Assembly (NCBI GenBank): GCA_902491345.1
Contig: CABUHI010000001.1
Coordinates: forward strand, 62,001 to 126,000
Reading direction: 5' to 3'
From: an uncultured Collinsella sp.
GTDB lineage: Bacteria > Actinomycetota > Coriobacteriia > Coriobacteriales > Coriobacteriaceae
DNA length: 64,000 nt
How positions within the stretch are numbered: the first letter of the stretch is position 1; every line of letters begins with the position of its first letter. The notes beneath the pieces are model-generated. The model was given only the letters and a program-made list of their open reading frames with translations. It made no database searches and was not told where the DNA came from. Shown here in pieces: positions 1 to 8,749 of this stretch. A program made the translations under genes and the position numbers.

Positions 1-314
1 GATTTGGAATCCTTGGAACTGGCCTCGCCCGAAGCGGCAGACGAGCCAGACCCCTTGGAGTCCTTGGTGACGACGCTCTCCCCCGTCACGGTCTGAATGA
101 TCCAGTCGATGGACCAGGCACCGCTTGTGGAAGGATGGACGAAACCCAGCGAGACGACGATCAGAATGGTGCATGCGGCAGTCAGAACGCCAAGGAGCGC
201 CTTGTGACGAGAGGCGGACGCCGCCGAAGCGGCGCCCTGTTGCTTTGCATCGTCGAACTGAATGAACGAGGAATCTGGTTGCTTGGGGTCAGCGTCCTTG
301 GATTTATTGGACAC
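1..314 (-). CDS. Membrane-anchored protein, N-terminal part only (cut by window edge)
   Basis: The reading frame starts at a GTG preceded by a GGTGAGGG ribosome site inside the end of the upstream gene and runs off the window, so only about 104 residues are visible. About 45 polar residues are followed by one hydrophobic segment (ALLGVLTAACTILIVVSLGF, roughly residues 38-57), then an outward-facing Ser/Lys/Gly-rich stretch. This suggests a single-pass protein with an extracytoplasmic C-terminus. It lies 9 bases behind the cobalamin-riboswitch-controlled surface protein and is presumably in the same B12-responsive transcript. No domain can be named from the visible part. A second cobalamin-related surface component is a guess from context only. 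Confidence 0.7.
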   Translation of the reverse strand, partial: MSNKSKDADPKQPDSSFIQFDDAKQQGAASAASASRHKALLGVLTAACTILIVVSLGFVHPSTSGAWSIDWIIQTVTGESVVTKDSKGSGSSAASGEASSKDSK

Positions 315-323
315 AGCCCTCAC

Positions 324-3300
324 CTACCGACGTTTGGTGAACACGAACACGCCGACGATGGCGAGACCGATGACGCCGGCGGCAACGCCAACAATGGCGA
401 GCGGATTGGTGTCAGTCTCCTGCTCGGAAGCACTAGAGGACTTCTTAGCAGTGGTCGTAGAAGCAGCACCCGTATCGGACTTGGAATCGGACTTCTTGTC
501 GGACTTCTTGTCGGACTTGCTGTCCTTCTTGTCAGACTTCTTGTCAGACTTCTTCTCGTCCTTCTTATCGGACTTATCGGAGTCCTTCTTGTCGGACTTG
601 TTGTCCTTGGTCTCGGTCTTGGTCGACACCGTCGTCTTGGTCACCGGCTTCTGACCCGGGGCGACAGCGCCGCCAGCCTGCTGGCCCTTCGTGCCGGAGC
701 CGGAACCCGTGCCAGCGCCAGCACCGGAACCGTTACCAGCGCCACCATTGCCGCCATTGGAGCCAGAACCGCCATTGCCGCCAGGGTTAACGGCATTCTT
801 GGTCCACTTGGCATACAGCGTCAGATCGGCCGTCACCGGCGTACTGAAGTCATACGCCTGCGTGCAAGCCTCATCGGTATACCAACCGCCGAAAGTGCAG
901 CCATCGCGCGTCGGATCGGCCGGCTTGACCAGCTTGCCATCGGCCGTAGCAACAAACTTAGTGTCGCAAGCAGACCCGCCATTGGAATTAAAGGCAACCG
1001 TCCAAGACTCAACGGCCCCAAGCTTGAACAGCGTGCCCGAGTCGTTGATGTAGTACAGGTTGCCAGATGCATCGGCAATGACCGGAGAGTCACAGTGCTG
1101 GTAATGGCCAGCCGCATCATAAATCTGCGTCGCCTCTGCGTCGCCAAGCGTATAGCGGTACACGCCGCCACCAGCAGAGTAGCTGACGTAATCCTTGCAA
1201 TCCGCGCTGTTAACGGTGAAGTACACATGGGTCTTGCCGCCCTGAACACTCACCAGCGGAGTAGCGGCAATACCGTTAAATCCGGCCGGTAGTTCTTTAC
1301 CGTCGGCAGCGGTGACCATCGTGGTCTTACCGGTCTTCAGATTATAGAGAATCAGAGCAGATCCAGTAGCCGTCTGCCCACCGACAATCAAGTTGTCGAC
1401 AGACACCGCCGGGGCGCTCATGTTATTCGTAAGACCCAGGTCGACCGTCTTCTGCTCGCTCAGCACGCCCTTCGCCGAAAGCGAAATCACATGGAGCTTT
1501 CCGTCGTGCGTCATCTGATAGAAGGTCGAGCCATTGGACGGATCGGCGACGCAGTCAGCGTTCGCAAAGGCGCCGAGCTTCATGGTCGAAACGACATCAC
1601 CCGTTGCCTTATCAATGCACTTAAGCGTACCTGCGCTCGTGGGGACGATGGCGTACTTATCCGTCAGGGCAGCGCCAGTCCAATAATAGCCCTCAGCTGC
1701 GTCGATGTTCTGCCAAGAGACTTCACCTGTGGCGATCTTGATGCGCGTAAAGGAACCGTTGACGTATTTCTTCCCATCAGCCGTGCCTACATAGACGTAC
1801 TCGCCGTCCGAAACGACGGTGCAGGAGCTCTGCGTCAAGTCCGTCAAACCAGGCGTCAGCCACTTGCAGATCAGCTTGTCTGCAGTAATCGCCTGGACCG
1901 CACCGCCGTTGAGCGGAACGATGATAAGGCCATTGGTATAGATCGGACGAGAGGTATAGCTCACCTTAGAGGCAAGCGGCGCAGAGGCAACATTTTTGCC
2001 CGTGGACGAATCGATCTTAATGAGCTCGTTCTCGGTCGCGATGTACACAAAGCCGTTAGCAATGACAGGCTCGCTGCAGTTGGCATACTGCTGACCAGAC
2101 TCGGCCTTCCAATCGAAGGCCCACTTAAGACCGGCGGCCTGCGCAGGCGTCTTAGCATCCGTTACGGTCGAACCGTTGCCACTGTTGCCGTAGCCGGCCC
2201 ACTCGGCATCCCAATCAGGAGTCGTCGCGCTCGGATCCACGACAATCTTGTCGGGATCGGGCATGGGCGAATTATCGGTGGTATAGGCAAACGTAACCTT
2301 GTCACCGCTCTTGAGCGTAATCTGATTAGCGTAGAGTAAGGAGGCCTCTCCATTGATATACAGATGCCAGTATTTACCGGTCGCACCATCATAGCCGTAG
2401 GACTTGTCTTCGAACGGCGATTTGATGGAATTGAGGAACCAGTATGCACCACTCTGGGAGCCGTTATACGTAACGCCCTTGGCCTTCAGGACCGTCTCAA
2501 TAAGGTTCTGGGCAGTAGAGCCTTCGGGCAAAGAAACATTGCTTGCCGAGCCCCAGCGAGTATTGTTGCCGTTGACATCGGGACCGATAACATCGACAGA
2601 CCCAAGCACCTGACCGGGGAGGGCATCGGCGTCAGCACCATACATAAAGGTGACGGCGTCACCCTCTTGGAGCTCGTAGGCACCAGCGCCAACGTCGGCG
2701 AACTTGCCATTTACATAGAAGCGCCAATAGCTTTTGGTCGCAGCATCCCAGCCATAGGACTTACCATCGAACGGCGAATAAATGCCGTTGAGGAACCAGC
2801 CCCAAGACGATTCGCCAGCATCGAGAGTAAGGCCGGTCTGCTCAAGGAGATCCTTGGCAGTAGAGCCCGCCTTGAGACTCGTCTGGCCCGTCGAAGCCCA
2901 AACCTGCTGCTTGCCGTCCTTGTCCTTGCCAAGCACCTGAACGGAAGCATGGACAGAATCGGACGGCAACTGGTCGCCCCAGCCACCGTAGAACCACGTG
3001 ACGGTATCGCCAGCATGGATGGTGACATTGTCCGCCGTATAGTCACTCGACTTGCCGTTGATAAACAGCTGCCAATAGGTCGAATAATCTTGGGGCGTAC
3101 CCAGCTCAACACCGTTGTACTTAAGGCTCAGAATGAAGGAGCCCGCAGCAACGGCGTCAATATCATTCGCCTCAAGCGCGACCTTCGTAAGATCAAGCGC
3201 GCTCGAACCGGACGTCACCACATACTGCGCGTTGTCGACCCAGGTCTGAGTCTTGCCCTGGGCATCGCGACCAATGACGGTCACATTCGCAGCAAGCTGG

Positions 3301-4184
3301 TCCTTAACGACAGGGGACGCGCTACCACCCGTAAAGGCAAACTCAATCTTCTGCCCCTGGGTGAGTTTGACGCTGCTCGCGCCAACCGAGGAAGACGCGC
3401 CGTCGACGAACAGCTGCCAGTAGGCATGAGTCGTCGGATCGTAGGCAAGCGTGCGGCCATCGCTCGGGGAGGTGATGCTTTCGAGGTAGAAACCGTATGC
3501 CGTGTTCGGATCGTACTTCGCCTTGAAGCCCGTCTTCTCCTGCAGCTTAATGAAGGCATCCGCAGCCGTCGCGCCCTCGTCGAGCTTGAGCTGCGTAGGC
3601 GCCACCCAGGTCTGAGCCTTGCCGTCGGCATCGGTGCCGATAATCGAGAACGAGACCTCGATTTGCTTCTTGACGACATCGCCAGTTTCTGTCGGGTTCT
3701 CTGTCTGGACGGCAGCCGCGGCGGCAGATCCTGCTTGGCCAGCGGATGCCGTCGAAGACTGCTCGCTCGTGGCAGGGCTCTCCCCCGTCGCCGAGCCTTC
3801 GTCGCCAGTTGCTGCCTCTGTAGTGGCGGCACTAGCTGCAGGCGCGCTCCCGGAATCCGAAACCTCGGCGCCGCTCTGCTCAGCGGCACCGCCCGCAAGC
3901 GCTGCGTCCTCGCCCGGCGTCGTAGCCTGAGCCACAGCCTCGGCAATGCCCTCGGCGCCCTCGGCCCACAGCTGAGCCGGCGTGGTGCTGAAGGTCATCG
4001 CGAAGGCCAGGAATGCCACCAGGCAGCGCTTGACTACACCGCGTGCAATCGCGCCACGGCGATGCAACGAGGCGCACTCACGCTCGTCCTCAAACATATC
4101 CATTTGTCCCCCATTGTCTGTACTTGGAGCGTCGCCTTGAGACTGCCCCACGTCATCGCGCATGTTGCGCTCGAGTTCCCCCAT
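324..4184 (-). CDS. Giant surface protein with four DUF4430 (transcobalamin-like) repeats and a beta-propeller
   Basis: About 1286 residues. A long N-region with a hydrophobic segment near 54-66 and LWA just before EG looks like a signal peptide. An Ala/Ser/Thr/Glu-rich linker follows. Four repeats lie at about 175-285, 300-405, 414-520 and 530-635, each starting like VxVxGxDxxGxxxxW and containing YWxxYVNG-like strands. These match the DUF4430 / transcobalamin C-terminal-like fold. Next come a PQQ-type propeller (about 685-1055), one InlB/Listeria-Bacteroides repeat (GGWYTDEAC, LTLYAKW, about 1061-1130), a Gly-rich linker, a stalk of repeated SDKK units and a C-terminal membrane helix ending KRR. 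No LPxTG is present. The start was chosen for its AAGGGGG site; an ATG at 4247 and internal ATGs (MDMFEDE) are alternatives. A cobalamin riboswitch lies directly upstream. A role in capturing cobamides at the cell surface is inferred from domain plus switch. Confidence 0.85.
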   Translation of the reverse strand: MGELERNMRDDVGQSQGDAPSTDNGGQMDMFEDERECASLHRRGAIARGVVKRCLVAFLAFAMTFSTTPAQLWAEGAEGIAEAVAQATTPGEDAALAGGAAEQSGAEVSDSGSAPAASAATTEAATGDEGSATGESPATSEQSSTASAGQAGSAAAAAVQTENPTETGDVVKKQIEVSFSIIGTDADGKAQTWVAPTQLKLDEGATAADAFIKLQEKTGFKAKYDPNTAYGFYLESITSPSDGRTLAYDPTTHAYWQLFVDGASSSVGASSVKLTQGQKIEFAFTGGSASPVVKDQLAANVTVIGRDAQGKTQTWVDNAQYVVTSGSSALDLTKVALEANDIDAVAAGSFILSLKYNGVELGTPQDYSTYWQLFINGKSSDYTADNVTIHAGDTVTWFYGGWGDQLPSDSVHASVQVLGKDKDGKQQVWASTGQTSLKAGSTAKDLLEQTGLTLDAGESSWGWFLNGIYSPFDGKSYGWDAATKSYWRFYVNGKFADVGAGAYELQEGDAVTFMYGADADALPGQVLGSVDVIGPDVNGNNTRWGSASNVSLPEGSTAQNLIETVLKAKGVTYNGSQSGAYWFLNSIKSPFEDKSYGYDGATGKYWHLYINGEASLLYANQITLKSGDKVTFAYTTDNSPMPDPDKIVVDPSATTPDWDAEWAGYGNSGNGSTVTDAKTPAQAAGLKWAFDWKAESGQQYANCSEPVIANGFVYIATENELIKIDSSTGKNVASAPLASKVSYTSRPIYTNGLIIVPLNGGAVQAITADKLICKWLTPGLTDLTQSSCTVVSDGEYVYVGTADGKKYVNGSFTRIKIATGEVSWQNIDAAEGYYWTGAALTDKYAIVPTSAGTLKCIDKATGDVVSTMKLGAFANADCVADPSNGSTFYQMTHDGKLHVISLSAKGVLSEQKTVDLGLTNNMSAPAVSVDNLIVGGQTATGSALILYNLKTGKTTMVTAADGKELPAGFNGIAATPLVSVQGGKTHVYFTVNSADCKDYVSYSAGGGVYRYTLGDAEATQIYDAAGHYQHCDSPVIADASGNLYYINDSGTLFKLGAVESWTVAFNSNGGSACDTKFVATADGKLVKPADPTRDGCTFGGWYTDEACTQAYDFSTPVTADLTLYAKWTKNAVNPGGNGGSGSNGGNGGAGNGSGAGAGTGSGSGTKGQQAGGAVAPGQKPVTKTTVSTKTETKDNKSDKKDSDKSDKKDEKKSDKKSDKKDSKSDKKSDKKSDSKSDTGAASTTTAKKSSSASEQETDTNPLAIVGVAAGVIGLAIVGVFVFTKRR

Positions 4185-4252
4185 CGGGGTCCCCCTTCTC
4201 TCCAGAGCCCTATGCACGCCGGCGGCAAACGCCGCAGCCGCATGCAAAATGG

Positions 4253-4420
4253 GAGGCGATCCGACTTAACCTTAACGGCTCAGGCACGTCGTCCGATCTG
4301 CGACGCGAACATCCCGAGCCAAGAGGAATTACGGTTACTGGTACAGCCGGGGACTTGCACCCCGATTCTCCCAAACGCGCAGGAAAACCGCGCATTCATG
4401 CGTCTCCGCACCACCATCTA
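4253..4420 (-). promoter_or_regulatory. Cobalamin (B12) riboswitch
   Basis: Read on the minus strand, the leader of the DUF4430 gene carries the conserved core of the cobalamin aptamer: a GGGAGAA segment, GGGGTGCAAGTCCCC, GCTGTACC-AGTAACCGTAA, and a downstream B12-box-like AAGTCGGATCGCC. The order and spacing fit the class. The 3' end lies about 70 bases before the chosen start codon, and a GCGGC/GCCGC hairpin follows that could act as expression platform. B12 repression of the surface-protein operon is the expected outcome. Confidence 0.85.
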
Positions 4421-4456
4421 GGCCATCGATTATTACTGTCAAAATGGTATCACGCA

Positions 4457-4483
4457 AAAGGGCCCCGCACGCAGGCGAAGCCC
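4457..4483 (-). terminator. Intrinsic terminator after the ABC1 kinase gene
   Basis: On the minus strand GGGCTTCGC pairs with GCGGGGCCC (two G-U pairs) around a short loop and is followed by TTTT. It separates the kinase operon from the riboswitch leader just downstream. Confidence 0.7.
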
Positions 4484-4534
4484 AAGGTAAAAGCTATTGC
4501 TTGCGATAGGAAAACGCGGTGACGGTCGCAGTCT

Positions 4535-6298
4535 CTAGTGCTTGCCGCCGTGGCTGTTGAGCCAGATATTACGGCCCAGCATAAGCGCCAGCACCAGCGC
4601 GCTCACGTAGCCCATAAAGCCAATGACCGGGATACCGAACACAACCGGCTCGATGCGTGCGTAGTACACCACCGACGAACCGATAAACAGGCCGGCGATA
4701 ACGATAGCCATCGACATGCGGTCGATAATTCCGCCCAGCTGTCGCAGCGCCTTATCGCTGCTCATGATCTGCGTGTTCACCTTAAGCTGGCCGCGCGTGA
4801 GCATACGCGAAGCCAAGCCCAAATACTCGGCCGCCTCGAGCGAGCCTTTTGCCGCGCGATAGCTGCTCGCGGCAAGATCGCGTCCCATATCACGCACGCG
4901 CGCATAGGTGCTTTTTTCGTTTTTGATGTGCGTCTGGATGATTTGGATCATGTTGACGTTGGGCATATACTCGGTCAGCAAACCCTCGAGCGTCACCATG
5001 CCGCGAGCGAACATCGTTACCACGCTCGGCAGCTCAACATCGTTTTTGCGCGCCAGGTTTAGCAGCGAGGTCAAAAACTCGCCGATATCCAGATCCTTCA
5101 GGTCAAGGCCCGCAAAGTCAGCCACGATAAAGTCCAAATCGGACAAAAAGGCCGAATGATCGAGCTCGGCCGAATCGCCACGCGTCACGGCAAAGCGCAT
5201 GAGCGAATCCTTGAGCTTGGGCACGTCACCCTCGGCCACGGCGAAAATCATGTCCTTGACAATACCGCGGTCGTGGCTCGACATGCGCCCGACCATACCC
5301 AGGTCGATAAAGTAAACGACACCGTCCTTGAGGATGATGTTTCCCGCATGCGGGTCGGCATGGAAAAAGCCATCGTCGAGCACCTGCGTCGAATAGTCCT
5401 CGACAATCGCGGCGCCAATCTTCTCCAAGTCGTAACCCTCGGCCACCAGGCGCTCGGGATCGGCGATCGAGATGCCGTCGACGTAATCCATGACCACCAC
5501 GTGCTCGGTACACAGCTCCAGGTAGGACTTGGGGCACGAAACGCCGCGAACACTCTTGTGGAACTCATAGAAATCGTTGAGGTTTTTGGCCTCGGCCAAA
5601 AAGTTGGTCTCCTCGCGAAACGAGGCCCACAGCTCCTCGACGACGGCGTGCAGGTCGACGAACTGGTCGGTGTTGACGAACTTGGAGACGATGCGCACCA
5701 CCGAGCGGATGATGTCGATGTCCTGCGCCATGACCTGCTGCGCACCGGGGCGCTGCACCTTGACGGCCACGTCCTCGCCCGTCACCAAGCGGGCGCGGTG
5801 AACCTGCGCAAGCGACGCGCTGCCAAGCGGATTAGGGTCAATCGCGTCGAACATCTCTCCCAGGCGCTGACCGTACTCTTCCTCCAGACAGCAGAGCACC
5901 ACCTCGTACGGCACGGGCTCGACGTCGGAGCGCAAGCGCCGGAGTTCGTCGCAAAATCGCTGCGGCAGAATCTCGGAGCGGTTGGCCAAGATTTGACCCA
6001 TCTTGACGAACATGGGCCCGAGCTCTTCGAGCAGGCGGCGCAGGCGAACCGGCGTGAGGTTGTCCCACACGCGGTACTTTTTGACCAGGCGAACGATTTG
6101 CCCAATGCGCTCACGACGGCCCGCCGGCGTGAGCTGGTATTCCTCGTCCGGCGCCATCGCGTCGGGCTCCTCGGGCACCATATCGACAGCGCGCGGCTTC
6201 TTGCGAGCGCCCGAGACGGCGGCCTCAACCTCATCGACAACCGCCGTCTCGTCACCCAAGGGATCTTGATTGTTGTAATCGGTGGTGGAATCTGCCAT
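4535..6298 (-). CDS. ABC1/UbiB (AarF) family atypical kinase
   Basis: 587 residues, typical for UbiB-family proteins. It contains the family KxGQ motif (FVKMGQILANRSEILP, about residue 95), the Ala-rich loop with SLAQVHRA (about 160), a kinase core with VMDYVDG and HADPHAGNI, and the metal-binding IDLGMVG. The C-terminus has two hydrophobic helices (MAIVIAGLFIGSSVVYY and GYVSALVLALMLG), so it is membrane-tethered. Family members are ATPases or kinases supporting isoprenoid-lipid and quinone metabolism; the substrate here is not visible. It starts 8 bases after the stop of the phasin-like gene and has only a weak ribosome site of its own, so translational coupling is likely. A terminator follows at 4457-4483. 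Confidence 0.93.
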   Translation of the reverse strand: MADSTTDYNNQDPLGDETAVVDEVEAAVSGARKKPRAVDMVPEEPDAMAPDEEYQLTPAGRRERIGQIVRLVKKYRVWDNLTPVRLRRLLEELGPMFVKMGQILANRSEILPQRFCDELRRLRSDVEPVPYEVVLCCLEEEYGQRLGEMFDAIDPNPLGSASLAQVHRARLVTGEDVAVKVQRPGAQQVMAQDIDIIRSVVRIVSKFVNTDQFVDLHAVVEELWASFREETNFLAEAKNLNDFYEFHKSVRGVSCPKSYLELCTEHVVVMDYVDGISIADPERLVAEGYDLEKIGAAIVEDYSTQVLDDGFFHADPHAGNIILKDGVVYFIDLGMVGRMSSHDRGIVKDMIFAVAEGDVPKLKDSLMRFAVTRGDSAELDHSAFLSDLDFIVADFAGLDLKDLDIGEFLTSLLNLARKNDVELPSVVTMFARGMVTLEGLLTEYMPNVNMIQIIQTHIKNEKSTYARVRDMGRDLAASSYRAAKGSLEAAEYLGLASRMLTRGQLKVNTQIMSSDKALRQLGGIIDRMSMAIVIAGLFIGSSVVYYARIEPVVFGIPVIGFMGYVSALVLALMLGRNIWLNSHGGKH

Positions 6299-6306
6299 CT
6301 GCGCTG

Positions 6307-6723
6307 CTACTCGGCCTCTTCGGTGTCCTCTGCATCGTCTGGCTCAACGGACTCGACGGGCACCGAAGTCACGTTGTCCTCGACCGAGTCGACGATGTCG
6401 CGCACATGGGCCAGGAAGGCCGTGCGCTCGGGGGCGGTCATAACACGGACGCGGGCCAGGATGAGCTCGTCGAGCACGCGCTGAGCCGCAGTCTCACCCT
6501 GCATGCCCAGGCGCTCGGTCAGGTCGGAAATGGTGCCACCGGCCTGCTCGAACATATCGGACACGCTGCGGGCGATATCGGGGGTGCCGGCGTCCTTGCG
6601 GACCTGCTCGCCCTTAGTATTGAGGTCGTCAAGGACCTTCTTGCCGCCCTCGACGGCAACAGCAGCGGCGCCGAAGCCCACGTTGATGGCACCGTTAACA
6701 AGCTGATCGAGTTTCATAACCAT
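6307..6723 (-). CDS. Small phasin-like helical protein coupled to the UbiB kinase
   Basis: 138 residues. The start is the ATG with GGAG six bases upstream; a second ATG two codons on is possible. A glycine/alanine-rich amphipathic stretch (GAINVGFGAAAVAVEGG) is followed by acidic and basic helices and an Asp/Glu-rich tail (DDAEDTEEAE). No enzyme motif is present. The composition resembles phasin or PHA-regulator family proteins, which coat lipid or polyester surfaces; this is a weak family guess. Its position 8 bases upstream of the ABC1 kinase suggests a common function, perhaps as membrane-surface partner or substrate. Confidence 0.7.
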   Translation of the reverse strand: MVMKLDQLVNGAINVGFGAAAVAVEGGKKVLDDLNTKGEQVRKDAGTPDIARSVSDMFEQAGGTISDLTERLGMQGETAAQRVLDELILARVRVMTAPERTAFLAHVRDIVDSVEDNVTSVPVESVEPDDAEDTEEAE

Positions 6724-6814
6724 GGTTGGCTCCAATCATGAACAACTGCATTGGCGTTCTTGTACCCAAGATTGGGCGAACGACACAAAATCGTTTTATC
6801 GCCGGGATAGAAAT

Positions 6815-6853
6815 CGAGCGGGGCAAAGCCTTTGACGGCGTTTGTCCCGCTCG
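6815..6853 (-). terminator. Terminator-like hairpin after the dipeptidase gene
   Basis: CGAGCGGG and CCCCGCTCG form a stem around a long loop that contains a second small stem. It is followed on the minus strand by ATTTCTAT, a poor U-tract, so efficiency is uncertain. Confidence 0.5.
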
Positions 6854-6871
6854 CTCGTTGCAAGGTTATCT

Positions 6872-8395
6872 TTACCTTACGTTATCGTTCATTGCGAAGG
6901 AATTCTTCATGGCACAGCTCGTGGTGTAGAGCACCTTGCCCAACAGGGCATCGGTCTCCACGCGTACGAGCTCGGCAAAGGCCTCGTTGGCGCGGGCGAG
7001 TTCGGCAGGCACCTCGACCTCGGGCAGCGCGGCTACGACAGCGTCAACGTCGTGGATCTGCTTGTGGCCCATGCCGCCGACCTTCTCCTGGTAATCCTCC
7101 ACCGCGCGGCCGCACTCGTGGAAGCGAACATCGGCCAGCGCACCGATCAGGCGGTTGGCCCAGTAGAAGTTTTCGGACGTCACGCGAGCCTGCGTGTCGG
7201 CATAGTACTCGGGCATGGTCTCGACGTTGGCGTACAGCGGAACCAGCGCGTTAAACGAGTTGGAGCCAAACGCCATCCACTGCACGGCGCGATAGGCCAG
7301 CTGCGCATAGGGACGCAGCTGCAACACGGCGAGCTGGCTGTTGCGGTTGATGCCGATGGGGCGATATGCGCCACGCGTAGCGGGCGTGCCCTTGCTACCG
7401 TAGCAATCGTACTCCGTGCCCTGGTAGTGGCTCGAGAGTACGTACTTGATGTCCTCGATGGTCACCTTGCGCTCGGGCACGCGGCTCCAGGGGATATCGT
7501 CGCTCTCGGGCGTGTAGTCGGCGTCGGGGCCATCCCACACGTCGCTGGGGTTGAGACAGCGCTGCATGTACCACGCGCGCGGCGTGTTGTAGACGTGGTC
7601 GCTGTCGCTGTGCGAGCCAAAGGCCTCGCGCGGGTTAAAGACCGCAGCCGGGCCGTCGCCCTCGACGCCCAGCGTCAGGTCCAGATGCCACTCGGCCATC
7701 CAGGCGCGCAAGTCGGCGGAGCACATGTGGTCGGCCTGGGCGCCCTCGGCGTCATCCAGGTCAAAACTGTCGATACCCAGCTGGTTGGGCATGGTCACAT
7801 AGGCGTCGTCAGGCACGCGCTTGGCAATCCAGTGGTGACCACCGATGGTCTCGAGCCACCAGATCTCGTCCACATCACTAAAGGCGATGCCGTTGTTCTC
7901 GTAGGTGCCGTAGCGCTCGAGCAGGTCGCCCAGGATACGAACGCCGTCGCGGGCGGACTTAGCGTACGGCAGGACCAGGGTCACCATGTCCTCCTCGCCC
8001 AGGCCACCAGGCTGCGCCGGCACATAGCCGTCCTCACCCTCGTTGCCCTTGGCGGGCACGTAGTCCACGAGCGGGTCGGCGCCGCGAACGCGCTCATTGG
8101 TGGTGAGCGTCTCGGTTGCGGACATGCCCACATTGAGCTCGTTGAAACCGGCCTCGGCCCAGATGCCGTGGCCCGGGACAACATCGGGGACACTCGTGTA
8201 GCGCATGGGGTTATCGGGCAGCTCAACGGTCAGGTGACTCAGGACGCTCGTGTAGACGCGCGGCTGCTCGTCGGGATGTACCACGCGCATACGCTTGGGC
8301 TCAAACACCCCGTTGGACGAGTCCTCGTTACGCGCGACAAGCGTCGACCCGTCGTAGCTCGCGTTCTTACCAACCAAAATCGTTGTGCACGGCAT
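6872..8395 (-). CDS. C69 family dipeptidase (PepD-like)
   Basis: 507 residues. The start was chosen as the second of two close ATGs because AGGAGG sits six bases upstream of it and directly abuts the first. The N-terminus MPCTTILVGKNASYDGST places a cysteine at position 3, followed by the G-x-DGS signature of N-terminal-nucleophile peptidases of family C69. Conserved ARNEDS and GIWAEAGFNELNVGMSATET segments follow. No signal peptide is evident, so it is probably cytoplasmic and degrades dipeptides. It is a single-gene unit with a terminator-like hairpin downstream. Confidence 0.92.
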   Translation of the reverse strand: MPCTTILVGKNASYDGSTLVARNEDSSNGVFEPKRMRVVHPDEQPRVYTSVLSHLTVELPDNPMRYTSVPDVVPGHGIWAEAGFNELNVGMSATETLTTNERVRGADPLVDYVPAKGNEGEDGYVPAQPGGLGEEDMVTLVLPYAKSARDGVRILGDLLERYGTYENNGIAFSDVDEIWWLETIGGHHWIAKRVPDDAYVTMPNQLGIDSFDLDDAEGAQADHMCSADLRAWMAEWHLDLTLGVEGDGPAAVFNPREAFGSHSDSDHVYNTPRAWYMQRCLNPSDVWDGPDADYTPESDDIPWSRVPERKVTIEDIKYVLSSHYQGTEYDCYGSKGTPATRGAYRPIGINRNSQLAVLQLRPYAQLAYRAVQWMAFGSNSFNALVPLYANVETMPEYYADTQARVTSENFYWANRLIGALADVRFHECGRAVEDYQEKVGGMGHKQIHDVDAVVAALPEVEVPAELARANEAFAELVRVETDALLGKVLYTTSCAMKNSFAMNDNVR

Positions 8396-8482
8396 GCGCA
8401 TCCTCCTTGAGCGAAGAAATCAAACGATAACAGTGTATCGCTTCGGCGCAGAAAGGGCGAAACCGCCGCCCCGGCAGCCCCT

Positions 8483-8712
8483 GTGGTCAAAAAATGCCAA
8501 ATATGAGTACTGTCACCAATTTAGTAGCAGCAAATTTCCTTGTAATGAGTGCCAGAAATCCCCAATTGTCCAAAAGCAAGACAACGTTATTCCCCATAGG
8601 TTCAATAAAATGGGCTCCCCAACGAGAATGAATATCGTTAGGGAGCCCAAAGGACAAAAAACATATGTGACTATCTTGGCAACAGTACTCATATTTGGCG
8701 TTTTTTGACCAC
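8483..8712. repeat. 230-bp AT-rich element with 31-bp terminal inverted repeats (MITE-like)
   Basis: Left end GTGGTCAAAAAATGCCAAAT continuing ATGAGTACTGT (8483-8513) is matched in reverse complement at 8682-8712 with one mismatch in 31 bases. The inside has no credible gene, is markedly more AT-rich than its surroundings and contains a strong hairpin at 8611-8649. It fills the gap between the dipeptidase start and the folD stop. No target duplication is visible. It may be a miniature mobile element or a regulatory repeat, and its ends resemble those of the elements at 47490 and 61123. Confidence 0.75.
8611..8649 (-). terminator. Hairpin inside the 230-bp element, probable folD terminator
   Basis: TGGGCTCCC-C-AACGA pairs with TCGTT-A-GGGAGCCCA. 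On the minus strand it is followed by TTTTATTG, so it could terminate the fchA-folD transcript about 100 bases after the folD stop. Confidence 0.6.
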
Positions 8713-8749
8713 GTGGTATATGGCTAACCCCTCAAACAGCCCAAAACGC

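Noticed and set aside
2364..4421. Long plus-strand open frame (685 codons) opposite the DUF4430 gene
   Set aside because: Antisense shadow: Arg/Ala/Leu-rich, no recognisable fold, and the opposite frame has clear repeats and a signal peptide.
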